64,000 nt of DNA. Origin: Malachius bipustulatus (lineage: Eukaryota > Arthropoda > Insecta > Coleoptera > Melyridae). The notes under the pieces were generated by a model. The model was not told where the DNA came from and made no database searches. It was given only the letters and a program-made list of their open reading frames with translations. Made by a program: the position numbers and the translations under genes. Where the stretch lies: positions 42,645,341 through 42,709,340 of the forward strand of contig OU342632.1 of assembly GCA_910589415.1 (NCBI GenBank), read 5' to 3'. This document shows, one piece after another, positions 21,071-31,831 of this stretch; positions within the stretch are counted from its first letter, which is position 1, and the number at the start of each line of letters is the position of its first letter.

Positions 21071-21693
21071 ATAACGAACACCGCTCTGGAAAAAATTCTA
21101 GTAATTGCTTCTTCAACCTTTAACATTCTAGTCCACAATTTGCTTGTTTGTTTACATTCTCTTTTTTTATACTGAGTTAGTCAATGACATGTTCGCGACA
21201 GTTCCAGTCACATGTCATGTGACACATCGACAGACAGACGTTAGTTCTATGGATTTCTGGAGTGGGATCGCCGAACAATCTGACATTTCCAGAATCCATG
21301 AATCGACGGCTGGTGCGCCGGTGCGACGTTCGAGAATGTACCTGCTAGAACGGAGTAGAACGTACCTACTGTTGCGTCGGGGGACTATAAAAGGACCACC
21401 GCGCGGCTGCGTGTTTTAGTTTAGTTTGGACATTGAGTGAAGTGAAGACAGAGAGCAGAGCAGTAACTAGTGGAAGCTGAACAGAGCAGTAGTGAAGTGA
21501 AGTGTGAAGTAAGGGAGCCAGTAGTGACAGTATAGCGAATTATAAAGAGAACAGCTGTGCTTAGTGTGTTTGATTATTTAGAATAATTAATTATTAGAGG
21601 TATAGAGGTTATAAGTACTTGTGGTGTTAAACAATAAAGTAGTAATTTGTAAGACTTTTTGGTGGTGATTTATTTATTGTGAGACCCGTAACA
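21071..21693 (+). repeat. 3' LTR of the gypsy element
   Basis: 623 bp, identical by eye to the 5' LTR apart from an 8-bp tandem duplication (GAGGTATAGAGG at about 21597-21608) and one C-to-T change. LTRs are equal at insertion, so the insertion is recent. Confidence 0.93.
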
Positions 21694-21722
21694 ATATTGA
21701 CATTCAATTACATAACACCCTG

Positions 21723-22541
21723 TATGTACAACAAAATGTTTTTTTCAACATTAAACGCCCTGTAACTTCGGGAATACTCAATTTAGGGGTAGATTTATTT
21801 AGACTTTTTGTTCTCAAGTCAAGTAAATAATTTACCTATTCTACCTTAGAAATGTGTCCTCTTTATTCTGGGTACAGTAAAGTCCCCATTATAACATGGA
21901 TTGTGTCTGTAAATCTCACTCTTACCTTGCTGTCTGATGCTCTTACTCTTACCTGACTGACAAACTAGACATGCAAAGCAAGACTGATTTGAAAATCTAA
22001 TCATCAAATATATTATATTAATTTTAATAGTAGAATATAATTATGTGACCAGTATTATGGTTATATCCAGTCAATGTAAAAAAATCCAATTGATCCCAAG
22101 AATGTCCTAGTTTTGTTACTTTCGGGAGAAACCAATCTGAGAGCTACAATTGGATTTTTGTTAGAATGAGAAAAATGTCTTAAAAATCCCAAAGTAAGCA
22201 GCCTTGACAGAATAAAGTCAGCCTTTCATCAATAATTAATTTTATTAATATACTGACTAAAGTGACAAGAAACTTATTGCTTTTTTAGACACTAGTGTTG
22301 TAACATATTGTATGGGTGAGAGATGAAACTAGGAAACAAAAAATAATAATTAAACCAACATTTCCAAATATATAAGAAGTTTCTTTACTTACACTCTCCT
22401 ATTATTATCAAATAACGTACTTGAAGGGAAAATGGAGCTCTATTAATAAACAAACACTTACAGCATTGGATTTCGTATATAAAAACTATAAATACTTAAT
22501 AATTTACAAGTTTATGCATATGGCAAATACCTTTATTTCTC
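21723..22541. other. Intergenic between hairpin element and NIPP1 3' end
   Basis: AT-rich sequence with no gene that I can support. It contains the presumed 3' UTR of the minus-strand NIPP1 gene. Confidence 0.45.
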
Positions 22542-25500
22542 TCACACTAATAATGTCTGTACAGGTTTTTTTCCTGGCCATGCCTCTTTGGCGTATTTCT
22601 TCTTCTTGGGTTCCATCGGATCTGTTGACTGTACTTGTTGCGGCACGAATGGAGTAGGAGCGGCATAATTTTGCCCCATATCGACGTCAGGGGCAGGATT
22701 CGGTAATACCATTCCTAATCGTGAACTTAACGAGTTATAAATACTTAAACCACTAGAAGTAGCACCGCTGTGAGTCTCTGGGGGTAAATCGTTATATAAA
22801 TCCGGCGAAGTGTGCGATAAAACCTTGGGTAGTTTAAATTCCGTTTGAGGAGACGTCAGATTGTCTGAGAATTTGAGCTTTTTAGCAGAGTTTGGTATGA
22901 CAGTCGTTTGAATCAAGTTGCGGAACCTGCCAATGCTTGGATCGATATCTTCCGGATTGATCACTTCTTCATCTTCATTGAAAGACACGCTTTGCCTTTT
23001 TCTTTTTCGGTTTGTGGATCTTTTTTCACTGTCGTCGGTGATTCCTAGCATAGATATTCTTCGGTTGTGTGCTGTGTTAAATTCCGTCAAGTTCTGAAAT
23101 TTGATTTATTGCTTATTAAAACTATTAACGGTATAACCTTTCAGTAATTTAAATTCAATATTTACATCATAAAAAGGAAAATTCTACTTTACATTTCATC
23201 ATAAAGCCCAAAATTTATAACACAACTACATATAGATATAAGTGTAGTAAGTAGAAAAATTGAGAGAGTGGTGAAAACAGAGATGAAGCCATTTTGATGA
23301 CATTGTACACTTCGAGAGCATTAATTAGAAAAAAATGAGTACCTAGTGACAAGAAAAACCTTCCACACTGCTGGAATGTTCAGAATTGATCCTTTCATCA
23401 AGACTACCCACCTCAATATACCTGAAGTGTTTAGGAAAAAGATCTTCAATAAAAGAGAGATGAGGTTATTCTGAAGACTGTTACACACTTGAAAAGAACT
23501 TTGTCAGAAAGCATTCAGTAACTTCAAAAACATTTGTGATGGGTTCTTTCCGGTTAGGGTAAACTTGCGTGACAAAAGATTTATTTACACAGAAATGTTA
23601 AATACAGGGTGATTCATGAGTGACCTTACATAGACCAATGGTAATAAGCGGAATTCAAGGTGGGTCGAAAACCACAAAAGATTTTTTTTTTGTGTGATTG
23701 GTTAAGAAGTTACAGGGTGTTTTATGTCTCAGGTACAAAACTTTGATAGGCGATATTTCTGAAACGGCTGGAGATATTTTGTAGAAATTTACTAGGAATG
23801 GTGCATTCCGGAAACTCATCAAAACCGCATTCTGAGTTAATTAAAAATCCAGGACCGAACTTGAAAATTTTTGCCCCCATGGTCTTTGTTGAAAAAGTTT
23901 ATTTTCTGACCGTGCTACTGAAAAACTGTCATCCAATTTGAAAAGATAAGAAAAAACTCTATAGAAATCATTCCTCAATTTGAACGGCACACCCAAACCG
24001 TCTCGAAAAAAAAATGTCAAAGTAAAACTTCTCAGTAAATTATCGTTTTCGAGCAGACATATTTTACTTAATGTTCGTCTGAATTCCTTCAAATTTATTT
24101 TTTAACTTGTTTGTGTGGGAAAAATGTCAGTGTAAATTAAATGTTATCAATATTAATGTTATAAACGGTTCTCAAAATGTGCTTTACCAACTTCAATACA
24201 TTTCCTGCAGCGTTTCTATGAATTTTGGTTTGCTTTTTGAATTATTTGCCTGTTGTTTCTAATTTCATCAGCAACTACCAGTATTCGCGTCCTGAGCTCC
24301 TCTCTGGTACTTACTTCCGTTTTTTATACTTCCTGCTTCATATGGCCCCATGGGTAATAGTCTAAAACAGTGAGGTTGGGGGACCTAGGTGGTCAGGAAT
24401 GAGGGCCGCCGCGCCCGAACCAACGATTGGGGTACTCATTGTGGAGATGCTCTCTGACTTGTCGAGAAAATGTGGTGGTGCCCCATCTTGCTAGAAGGAA
24501 AGAGCACGCCTGTTCACGTTCGCCTCTGCAAGCAAGCCGGGCAAAATGACTTGTAGGAAAAGTAAATAAATTTCCCCCGTGAGCCGCCCAGCAAAAAAAT
24601 GGGGTCCTATTAGGGTATAATTTGCAATGCCACACTACACATTTATAGAAAATCTGTTGCGAGTTCTTCTTAACAACAGAGCGCGGATTTTCATATGCCC
24701 ATAGGCGGGAGTTTTTTTTATTCGTTACACCATCCCGCGTGAACTGAGCTTCGATCAGTAAACAAAATTCTACGCAGTCCATTCAATGGAACTTCATTGA
24801 ATGGTTGAAGCCTCTGTACGCTTTGTACGTGACAGGGATGCATCCGCTCTTCTTTTTTTCAAGGTTCGCCATACTCTTGATTGAGAAATGCTCAGTGCTT
24901 GCCCAGTTCTTCGCGTACTTGTACTTGGATTTACTGCCACCATCTCCACGATGTTTTGATGGCTCAGACCTCATTTCCAATTGAGGTTCAGCATTCCTCT
25001 GAACTCAGGGAAATATGCCGTGGTTTCGAGAAAATTGGAAAACAGACGCGAAACGTTACATGGGCCGGTGTTCTTCGATTGGGGAATCTTCTATGGTATT
25101 CTCTCGCAGCTGCTCTTGAATTTCCATTGCAGAAACCATACACAAACATAATGTCTCCGTATTCGTTATTAGTGAAATTATTTGTGATTATTAGTGAAAT
25201 CTGAAAATTTTGTAGTTGACACCTGATTTCCCAGTAATAAAGCTTGGCCTTCTGTCAAACATTTTTTCCACAGAAACAAGTCAAAAAATAAATTTGAAGG
25301 AATTTAGACGAACATTAAGGAAAATATGTCTGCTCGAAAACGATAATTTACTGAGAAGTTTTACTTTGACATTTTTTTTTCGAGACGGTTTGGGTGTGCC
25401 GTTCAAATTGAGGAATGATTTCTATAGAGTTTTTTCTTATCTTTTCAAATTCGATGACAGTTTTTCAGTAGCACGGTCCGAAAATAAACTTTTTCAACAA

Positions 25501-27606
25501 AGACCATGGGGGCAAAAATTTTCAAGTCCGGTCCTGGATTTTTAATTAACTCAGAATGCGGTTGTGATGAGTTTCCGGAATGCACCATTCCTAGTAAATT
25601 TCTACAAAATATCTCCAGCCGTTTCAGAAATATCGCCTATCAAAGTTTTGTACCTGAGACATAAAACACCCTGTAACTTCTTAACCAATCACACAAAAAA
25701 AAAATCTTTTGTGGTTTTCGACCCACCTTGAATTCCGCTTATCACCATTGGTCTATGTAAGGTCACTCATGAATCACCCTGTATATACAATACTTAAAAC
25801 CTAAAACTAACAATAACATTATATACAGACGGTATTGCCTTCTTGTGCGGCTCCTCTAGGCTCCTTGATCTTCAGCGCCGGCCAACAGATGCGTGGGCGT
25901 CCCGTCGCACCTCAATACGGAGGACGGGACCCAGGGTTGAGCTTTCCCTGATCTTCAGCGCCGGCCAACAGAACGATCCCGCCTCAATACGGCGGATCGT
26001 GCCATCTTTACCCTCAACGCAGGTGCGTGGTTAATAATTAACCGATGCGTGGGTGGCCCGTCACACCTCACTACGGAAGACGGGGACCCGAGGGTTGAAC
26101 TGTGGTTGAGCTCCTCCTGACCTCACTGCAGTCGGAGGGGCTCCAGTGATTTCTCCGAACCCTCAGTATGGGCGGAGAAATGTTAGGGCGCTCCATCTAC
26201 CTCAATACGGTAACGGAGGGCCCCCCTGTTGCTGCCGTAGCTCAGTACGCTAGGCAGCCAGTGTGAGTGTCTCTCAGTCAGTACCTGATGGACACTGTCC
26301 GTTCCCTCGATGAGCTCTGTATATATAGCCGGCCGGACCGTGATAAGACGGTTATCATGTCTCTAAAAACCCTGCTTCTTGATTAGTAATAAAATAATAA
26401 TTAATTAATAGACGAGACCTTCGGATCTCGTCACACATTTTTTTCAAGATGCTGCAATTTTATAATATACTTTCAAGCTACTGCACTTTTTTCACGACTA
26501 CCCATCCCATTATGCAAATGTTTACAAAAAAATCTCGATGGTCGTCAACGTAAAGCTGTGGACACTCTATGGGTGCTTTGTTGTAAACGTATTTGGAAAG
26601 CAGTTTTAGTGAAAAGAAAATCAGAAACAGCAATAAAAATATTCTCAGAACTCCAGGATCTTTAAAACTTGACTCACTCTCTTCACTACTACTCCTCCCA
26701 ATGTAGAGGCTAGTGTTTGGGTGAGAGTAAAAAGGGTAATTAAAATAAATATAGAGCTACACCATTAGGGTTTCATGGGCAACTCTTGAGAAGCATGTTA
26801 TTCAAGAACTCAAGATAAATGTAATCTGCTGCTACAATATTCAGTCTTCTTATTCAGAAGGAAATTCAAGGGGATGTGGCTAGTTCAAAGCGAAACTGTC
26901 CCCAATATTCAAAATAAGTAATTAACAGCCCTGCATTTGTAAACCTATTTAGTGTAGAAAACTGCGGTTGGGGGAGGGGGGGCTACAACTTACATCTAAT
27001 TCAGTTTCTGTTTCAGGTAACCCAAGCAGACCTCCTTCAGTTTCTTCTCCTGCTTTTTCAATTTCATCAATAATAGGTCTGATTCCTGTCTGAGGTCTTT
27101 CTCGTATGATATAATTTCTGGTAGACGCCCCGAAATGGAATCCAGAATCAATGGGTAGCTGTGTGGGTTTATATGCTTCTAAACGTAGACTTCCAATAAA
27201 AGTTCCATGAGCTGAAAGTAGTTGATATTTAGCTACCAGATATCTGACTTCCTTGCTCAGCATCAGAAGGTGAGCTTGATCATAACTTACTGCTGCCTAA
27301 ATCGACTAGGAAAGCCCTGTTCAAGTGCTTGTGCCACACGAAAGCGGCATGAACTCGCGAACATGATGCATGGTCGATGCAGAAATCGTTCATTTGTGAA
27401 TTTCTGCCAAACAAATAGCACTTTTTCTCATCTATCATCAGCTTTTGAATTAGTTTCTCTCCTTTCAATACGTCCAAATGTAAGCCAACCGGGGGCTTAC
27501 CAGCCCTGAAAAGAAAACATTAAATCTGAAAAGCAGTTCTTGGGGGGGGTGGAACAAAAATTGAACATAGAACATACCAGTTTGGAACTTCATAATGATT
27601 AGCCAT
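22542..27606 (-). CDS. PPP1R8: Nuclear inhibitor of protein phosphatase 1 (NIPP1)
   Basis: Minus-strand exons 27578-27606, 27291-27505, 26994-27211 and 22542-23093; all junctions are GT/AG, total 1,014 nt, 337 aa (human about 351). Start [20 protein letters not shown]. An FHA domain spans about residues 35-110 ([33 protein letters not shown]), which in the family binds phosphothreonine in splicing and transcription partners. [13 protein letters not shown] and [10 protein letters not shown] follow as in NIPP1. After a basic nuclear-localisation stretch (RKRKRQ) comes SVSF where vertebrate NIPP1 has the PP1-docking RVTF. The family signature [15 protein letters not shown] and the C-terminus [15 protein letters not shown] are conserved. 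The protein targets and restrains PP1 in the nucleus. Intron 3 (23094-26993) holds a 2.2-kb transposon and a probable solo LTR. Confidence 0.95.
23605..25781. mobile_element. CAGGGTG transposon with 0.5-kb inverted arms and transposase relic
   Basis: TA-CAGGGTGATTCATGAGTGA at the left and TCACTCATGAATCACCCTG-TA at the right, 2,177 bp. The arms (about 23605-24108 and 25273-25781) match at roughly 97 percent by eye, so mirror-image open frames occur in each. The centre carries the transposase relic described separately. It lies in NIPP1 intron 3. Of the CAGGGTG elements here it alone has a visible coding core, so it is the likely type copy. Confidence 0.9.
24180..25185 (-). pseudogene. Decayed Tc1/mariner-type transposase
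   Basis: Read on the minus strand across several frames with stops. The N-terminal part has [20 protein letters not shown], the insect transposase helix-turn-helix region (DUF4817 type). The middle has [15 protein letters not shown] and a [18 protein letters not shown] stretch. The catalytic core shows [25 protein letters not shown], and near 24400 [19 protein letters not shown]. The order matches complete transposases of the IS630-Tc1-mariner class. At least three frameshifts or stops disable it. Enclosed by the inverted arms at 23605-25781. Confidence 0.8.
25821..26434. repeat. GC-rich repeat, probable solo LTR
   Basis: A GC-rich island of 614 bp in AT-rich intron. ACATT occurs on both sides (25816-25820 and 26435-26439), consistent with a 5-bp target duplication. 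Near the right end there are a TATA-like box (TGTATATATAGCC at about 26319) and AATAAAATAATAATTAA, in promoter/polyadenylation order for the plus strand. CCTCAATACGG or a close variant recurs several times within short hairpins (such as GACGGGACC partners), and GATCTTCAGCGCCGGCCAAC is present twice. No internal gene remains. The LTR reading is inference. Confidence 0.5.
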
Positions 27607-28269
27607 TCTGTTCAGCTCTTACAAAATAAATCTTATCTGATTTTCAACATCCTAACATTTGATTTTTTCCTACGTACACATTACACAATTAATTCAACAT
27701 TAATTTTGCAAGTTCAAAGAAAAACATATCAATAAATAATAATCCTAATGATCGTACATTCGAGTAATATTATTTTTTTCTTCCAAACTCTTTAATTTAA
27801 AAAGTCCTCTAACCTAACATTCCGGAATTTTTCTCACGGTGTCAGTCGTGTCGTCTGTCTAATAATGACAATTGACAATGTCAATAATTAATCATAATTC
27901 TTGCTGTGCCTACTGTACTAAAAATTTACATAGGGCACAAACAAGGAGAAGGCAGTTCGAGAAGCGAATAATACACCAAAAATTAGACCAATAATCTTAC
28001 ATTCAGTTTTACGTCTATTCTTTACGCGATTCTTTACCGGTTTCAAGGTAAACGAGTAACGACTGTAAAGAATGTAAACAATGCAATAGTTTGGATTTCT
28101 GCCAAGCCAACCATAATCTATCATCGTGTGAGGTGGTGGGATTCCAATTTCATAAAATAACATTAAACATTAAATAACATGAACAATTATTATTTTAATC
28201 AAGTAGCAAACTATCGAAACGAAACAAAAACAACATATAAACATAACTTTATTTTCTATTATACATATA
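27607..28269. other. NIPP1 upstream region
   Basis: Sequence upstream of the NIPP1 start codon (minus strand). AT-rich, with no gene or repeat border recognised; the NIPP1 promoter should be here. Confidence 0.45.
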
Positions 28270-29309
28270 TAGGGTGTTTCATTAAGGTAGGTAAGCGGCT
28301 ACATCTCGGAAACTAATCGGCCTATAACCTCAAAATAAAAAATTTCCAGACATAAGTGATCACGAGAAATTCAATGAAAATATTTTCAAGATGGCCGCAC
28401 TTCCGGAAATACCGGCAGTTGACACCTTCTTTGTTATTTTAACGGAAACACCCTGTAAAATATTATATTTTTTAAATGTCTGAAGAGATCGAATACAGGT
28501 GGTTTTCAACATTGGAATTTAGATTGAGCGGTTTATGAGTTATAAACAAGTGAAAATAGAAAATTTTCAACTTCAAAGCAGTGTTAGAACTAGAACGGCT
28601 CAAGATATCTAAAAACGGTTTACATATGTCCCTAACCTAACTTTTGACATAGTATCCTACTATGTGGAGTAAATTTTAATACAGGGTGATAAAAAATCGG
28701 ATAATTTTCATCACCCGCTGTATTAAAATTTACTCCACATATGTCCGTATTCATCAAACTTCAAAATATAACTCTGGGGTTATATTTTGAATTTTCTGAC
28801 AGCTGATTGGTCTAATGCTCAAACCCTACGAAGGCTACGAATTTTAAACCAATGACATGTTCCGAAATATAATCCCAGGGGTTATATTTATTGATGAATA
28901 CGGGCCATAGTGGGATAAAACATAAAAAGTTAGGATAGGGACATGTAAACCGTTTTTATAGATATCTTGAGCCGTTCTAGTTCTACACTGCTTTGAAGTT
29001 GAAAAATTTCGATTTTCACTTGTTTAGTCGTTTATAACTCATAAACCGCTCAATTTAAATTCCAATTGTGAAAACCACCTGTATTCGATTTCTTCAGACA
29101 TTTAAAAAATACAATATTTTACAGGGTGTTTCCGTTGAAATAACAAAGTAGGTGTCAACTGCCGGTATTTCTGGAAGTGCGGCCATCTTGAAAATATTTT
29201 CATTGAATTTCTCGTGATCACTTTATGTCTGGAAATTTTTTTATTTTGAGGTTATAGGCCCATTAGTTTCCGAGATGTAGCCGCTTACCTACCTTAATGA
29301 AACACCCTG
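28270..29309. mobile_element. CAGGGTG-family hairpin element with two central insertions
   Basis: Left end TAGGGTGTTTCATTAAGG at 28270 (first base changed), right end CCTTAATGAAACACCCTG ending 29309. The arms pair over about 400 bp each (GGTAGGTAAGCGGCTACATC, CCGGTATTTC, GAAACACCCTGTAAAATA). The centre contains a 39-bp hairpin bounded by CAGGGTG and CACCCGCTG (28682-28720) and a 166-bp MITE (28742-28907). Confidence 0.85.
28742..28907. mobile_element. MITE of the 165-bp TGTCCGTATTCATCAA family
   Basis: TGTCCGTATTCATCAAAC at the left and TTGATGAATACGGGCCA at the right, flanked by TA. It is nearly the same sequence as 54890-55054 in the opposite orientation (CTGGGGTTATATTT, CAGCTGATTGGT, AACCAATGACATGTTCC). 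No coding capacity. Confidence 0.85.
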
Positions 29310-29861
29310 TACATTATTTATGTGTTCTTCACAACATGCTTTACATTTCTTACGTCAAACGTAGGGAAATAATTTTTTACACTCCTTTACACTCTTTGCA
29401 CGTAAATAAAGCATTACATATCGAAATTGTCACATTAATGTTTATGTCATCCGAAAGAAAAATGTAAAAAAACTAAATAGAGTAAATAAAAAACTATAAA
29501 GTAAAGACATTGGTTGTGTTGTATCAGTAACAAAGTAATAAAAACGATCGTATATGAATTTAAATATTGGCGGGAAATTTTCAGAGGTATTCGATGGCGC
29601 CTCGGTCGCGGGTGGCAGTACTAACGAAAAATGTTACCGTAAATTTACAATGGAACTAACGCCTCTCTTTAGTAATTTCTTTCATAAAATAACAAATCTC
29701 GATTTTTTATGTTTTTTTTTAGTATTTTTCAGCAGCATCTGAAGTTTGCATAAATTTTGTTTCAGGTTCTCAATAAGCATGAAATTGTGCAACTTTTCTC
29801 CAATTCATCTGACTCTGTATCTCTTATATCGTTCCCGAGATCATCATATGTGATGTACCTA
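29310..29861. other. Spacer between two hairpin elements
   Basis: No gene supported. A 62-codon frame (29554-29742) has no recognisable product. Confidence 0.4.
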
Positions 29862-29867
29862 CACTGT

Positions 29868-30016
29868 TGCCCGTATTCACAAACGATAATTTCCTAAATA
29901 ATTACGTAATCAATTATCCCCATCTCATTCTATTGCAAAAAAACTGCATATCTCCATCTCACTCATTTAATTAATTACGTAATTATTTAGGAAATTATCG
30001 TTTGTGAATACGGGCA
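29868..30016. mobile_element. 149-bp MITE, copy 1
   Basis: Starts TGCCCGTATTCACAAACG and ends CGTTTGTGAATACGGGCA. TGT stands on each side (29865-29867 and 30017-30019). Terminal pairing covers about 40 bp (ATAATTTCCTAAATAATTAC). Non-coding. Confidence 0.9.
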
Positions 30017-30019
30017 TGT

Positions 30020-30168
30020 TGCCCGTATTCACAAACGATAATTTCCTAAATAATTACGTAATTAATTAAATGAGTGAGATGGAGATATGCAGTTTTTTTG
30101 CAATAGAATGAGATGGGGATAATTGATTACGTAATTATTTAGGAAATTATCGTTTGTGAATACGGGCA
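30020..30168. mobile_element. 149-bp MITE, copy 2 (exact mirror of copy 1)
   Basis: Same length as copy 1 and, by eye, its perfect reverse complement. It shares the TGT at 30017-30019 with copy 1 and has TGT at 30169-30171 on the other side. Confidence 0.9.
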
Positions 30169-30468
30169 TGTGTCTCTTGAATTTCTGGACATAGGGAATT
30201 CCCATGTTAAAATAAACTATTGTAAATATTGGCTCCCCTAATTATTTTACAGTAAAATGTCAAATGTAAAACTTCTTAAGGAAAAAAAGCTGCTTCTTAT
30301 GCTATAATTGGATTTTTATTTGGTTCATCCGTTTTTGAGAAAATCAGGAAAAACTGAACGGTTTTTCGTAGTTTTTCAAGGTTGCTTTGCTTTTGACAGA
30401 TAATGCTAAAAATTATTAATTGTCAATAACTGATTGTTCAAAAGTAATTAATTAATAAGAAAGACTAA

Positions 30469-30687
30469 CAGCCAATATTATAAAGGCTCATTAGGCTAAC
30501 GGGCAGACTTCTGTGCTCGTTTTTTAAGCTAATATCGACGTCAAGTGACTTTTATTGACATTTTTGTAATCATTTCCATGACAAGAATAGATAAATTTAA
30601 AAAAATTCCACGTAGACTCGATACCTTCTTCAGAAATAGCCATAGAAATCTGCCCATTAACTTAATGAGCCTTTATAATACCCGCTG
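30469..30687. mobile_element. 219-bp MITE, copy 1
   Basis: Left CAGCCAATATTATAAAGGC and right GCCTTTATAATACCCGCTG as terminal inverted repeats; TAA on the left, TTA on the right. It has the same length and layout as 53922-54140. Confidence 0.75.
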
Positions 30688-31053
30688 TTATTGTTTATAA
30701 AAATGAATAATTATTACCTACACCGTTGAAGAAAAAGTAAAATTTATTGAATGGCATTATTACTTCTGGCAATTCACTTTAGAAATTTCAGAGATTTGTT
30801 ATTATCTTATTAGCATTATCTGTCAAAAGCAAAGCAACCTTGAGAAACTATGAAAAACAGTTTCGTTTTTCCTGATTTTCTCGAAAACGGATGAACCAAA
30901 TGAAAATCCAATTATAGCATAAGAAGCAGCCTTTTTTCCTTAAGAAGTTTTACATTTGACATTTTACTGTAAAATAATTAGGAGAGCCAATATTTACAAT
31001 AGTTTATTTTAACATGGGAATTCCCTATGTCCAGAAATTCAAGAGACACGGTG

Positions 31054-31831
31054 TATAGTTCTTTTTAAATGGGACACCCATGTAATATCACTTTAAACAC
31101 AATAATAAAACCGTAATATATTTATAACAATCTACCACATAACATAATAATTATGTCGATCTAGCACAAAGAAAGACACAATAAGCAAGAAGGAAAAAAG
31201 CAATCAAACTTGACCTTTATTTTTTTAAACAACCGCATGACGTCATTGCGCAGTAGGGACCAAAATGGTAAAACCTCTGGCCTCTGGGCTGGGTGGATCT
31301 CAGGGTTCGACGGTCGACTCGACTGATTCGAGATTGAGAATCGAAGACAGGGTATGCGGGTAATTTTTTAACGTTGCAGAATGCACACAGAACACAGAAC
31401 ATAAAACAAAGAAGAAGAAGAAAACCTAACCAAAACACAAATTATAATCTAAAAATTCGAATTTATTTTTTTCATAAAGTTGTTGTTAATTTAGATAATC
31501 TAATTACACTCACTCATCTAGTTCACTCACTCATGAGTTATTTACAAGTAATACTGATTTAGGGTAATGACGAATCGGAAATTAAAATGACCTTTATGTC
31601 ATTATTTTAATTATATTATATGGTGATAATTTACTTCAATATCTTTATCTAAGTTCAAAGTTAATTATTTGTCATTATTATAACAAGCAAGAAGCACATA
31701 ACAGTAAAGTACAACAGATTACCTCTCTTGTAACAGGTAGGTACCTTACCTTCCTAGGTGTAGATAATATAAATTATCCCAATTTTGTAATTGTTTACTT
31801 TATTCCTCGCCTTTTCAGATATTTTCTTGCA
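31054..31831. other. APRT upstream region
   Basis: AT-rich sequence before the APRT start codon, presumably including its promoter. A CTTTTCAG at about 31811-31818 could be an acceptor for a 5' UTR intron. Otherwise I see nothing. Confidence 0.4.

Larger units (their letters stand above)
17297..21693 (+). mobile_element. Ty3/gypsy LTR retrotransposon lacking PR-RT-RNase H
   Basis: Two LTRs (17297-17911 and 21071-21693) enclose about 3.16 kb with gag (17962-19218) and an integrase ORF (19230-20897). There is no protease, reverse transcriptase or RNase H motif in any frame; post-gag sequence runs straight into the integrase N-terminal region, so the middle of pol has been deleted. A primer-binding-like site TGGTGTCAGAAGGGGG follows the 5' LTR and a purine tract AATAGAAAGGGGGCAG precedes the 3' LTR. 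ATATT (or ATAT) flanks the insertion on both sides, inside the right arm of a hairpin element. Confidence 0.93.
16449..21722. mobile_element. CAGGGTG hairpin element carrying two nested retroelement insertions
   Basis: Left end CAGGGTGTTTTGTAATTG at 16449; right end CAATTACATAACACCCTG ending at 21722; TA outside both. The arms pair over about 400 bp (GTGATTTTTGGGTCC, CATACGTTCTTATGAAG, ATCACCCTGTATCTC and others). An 80-bp LINE 3' end interrupts the left arm (16625-16704) and a Ty3/gypsy element interrupts the right arm (17297-21693). The element alone would be about 0.8 kb. Confidence 0.88.
29862..31053. mobile_element. Inverted-repeat element ending CACYGTGTCTCTTGAA
   Basis: The left end TA-CACTGT is split by two MITEs and resumes GTCTCTTGAATTTCTGGACA at 30172; the right end TGTCCAGAAATTCAAGAGAC-ACGGTG-TA ends at 31053. 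The arms pair over more than 150 bp (AGGGAATTCCCATGTTAAAA, CAATATTTAC, TTGACATTTTACTG). A 219-bp MITE sits near the centre (30469-30687). TA flanks suggest the same broad class as the CAGGGTG hairpins. Confidence 0.82.

Noticed and set aside
25216..25545. 109-aa frame with a close mirror copy at 23841-24092
   Set aside because: The two frames are the two arms of one inverted repeat; the similarity follows from DNA pairing, and the sequence matches no family that I know.
23605..31053. Repeated inverted units considered as a CRISPR-like array
   Set aside because: Units differ in sequence and length, have transposon ends and target duplications, and the genome is eukaryotic.
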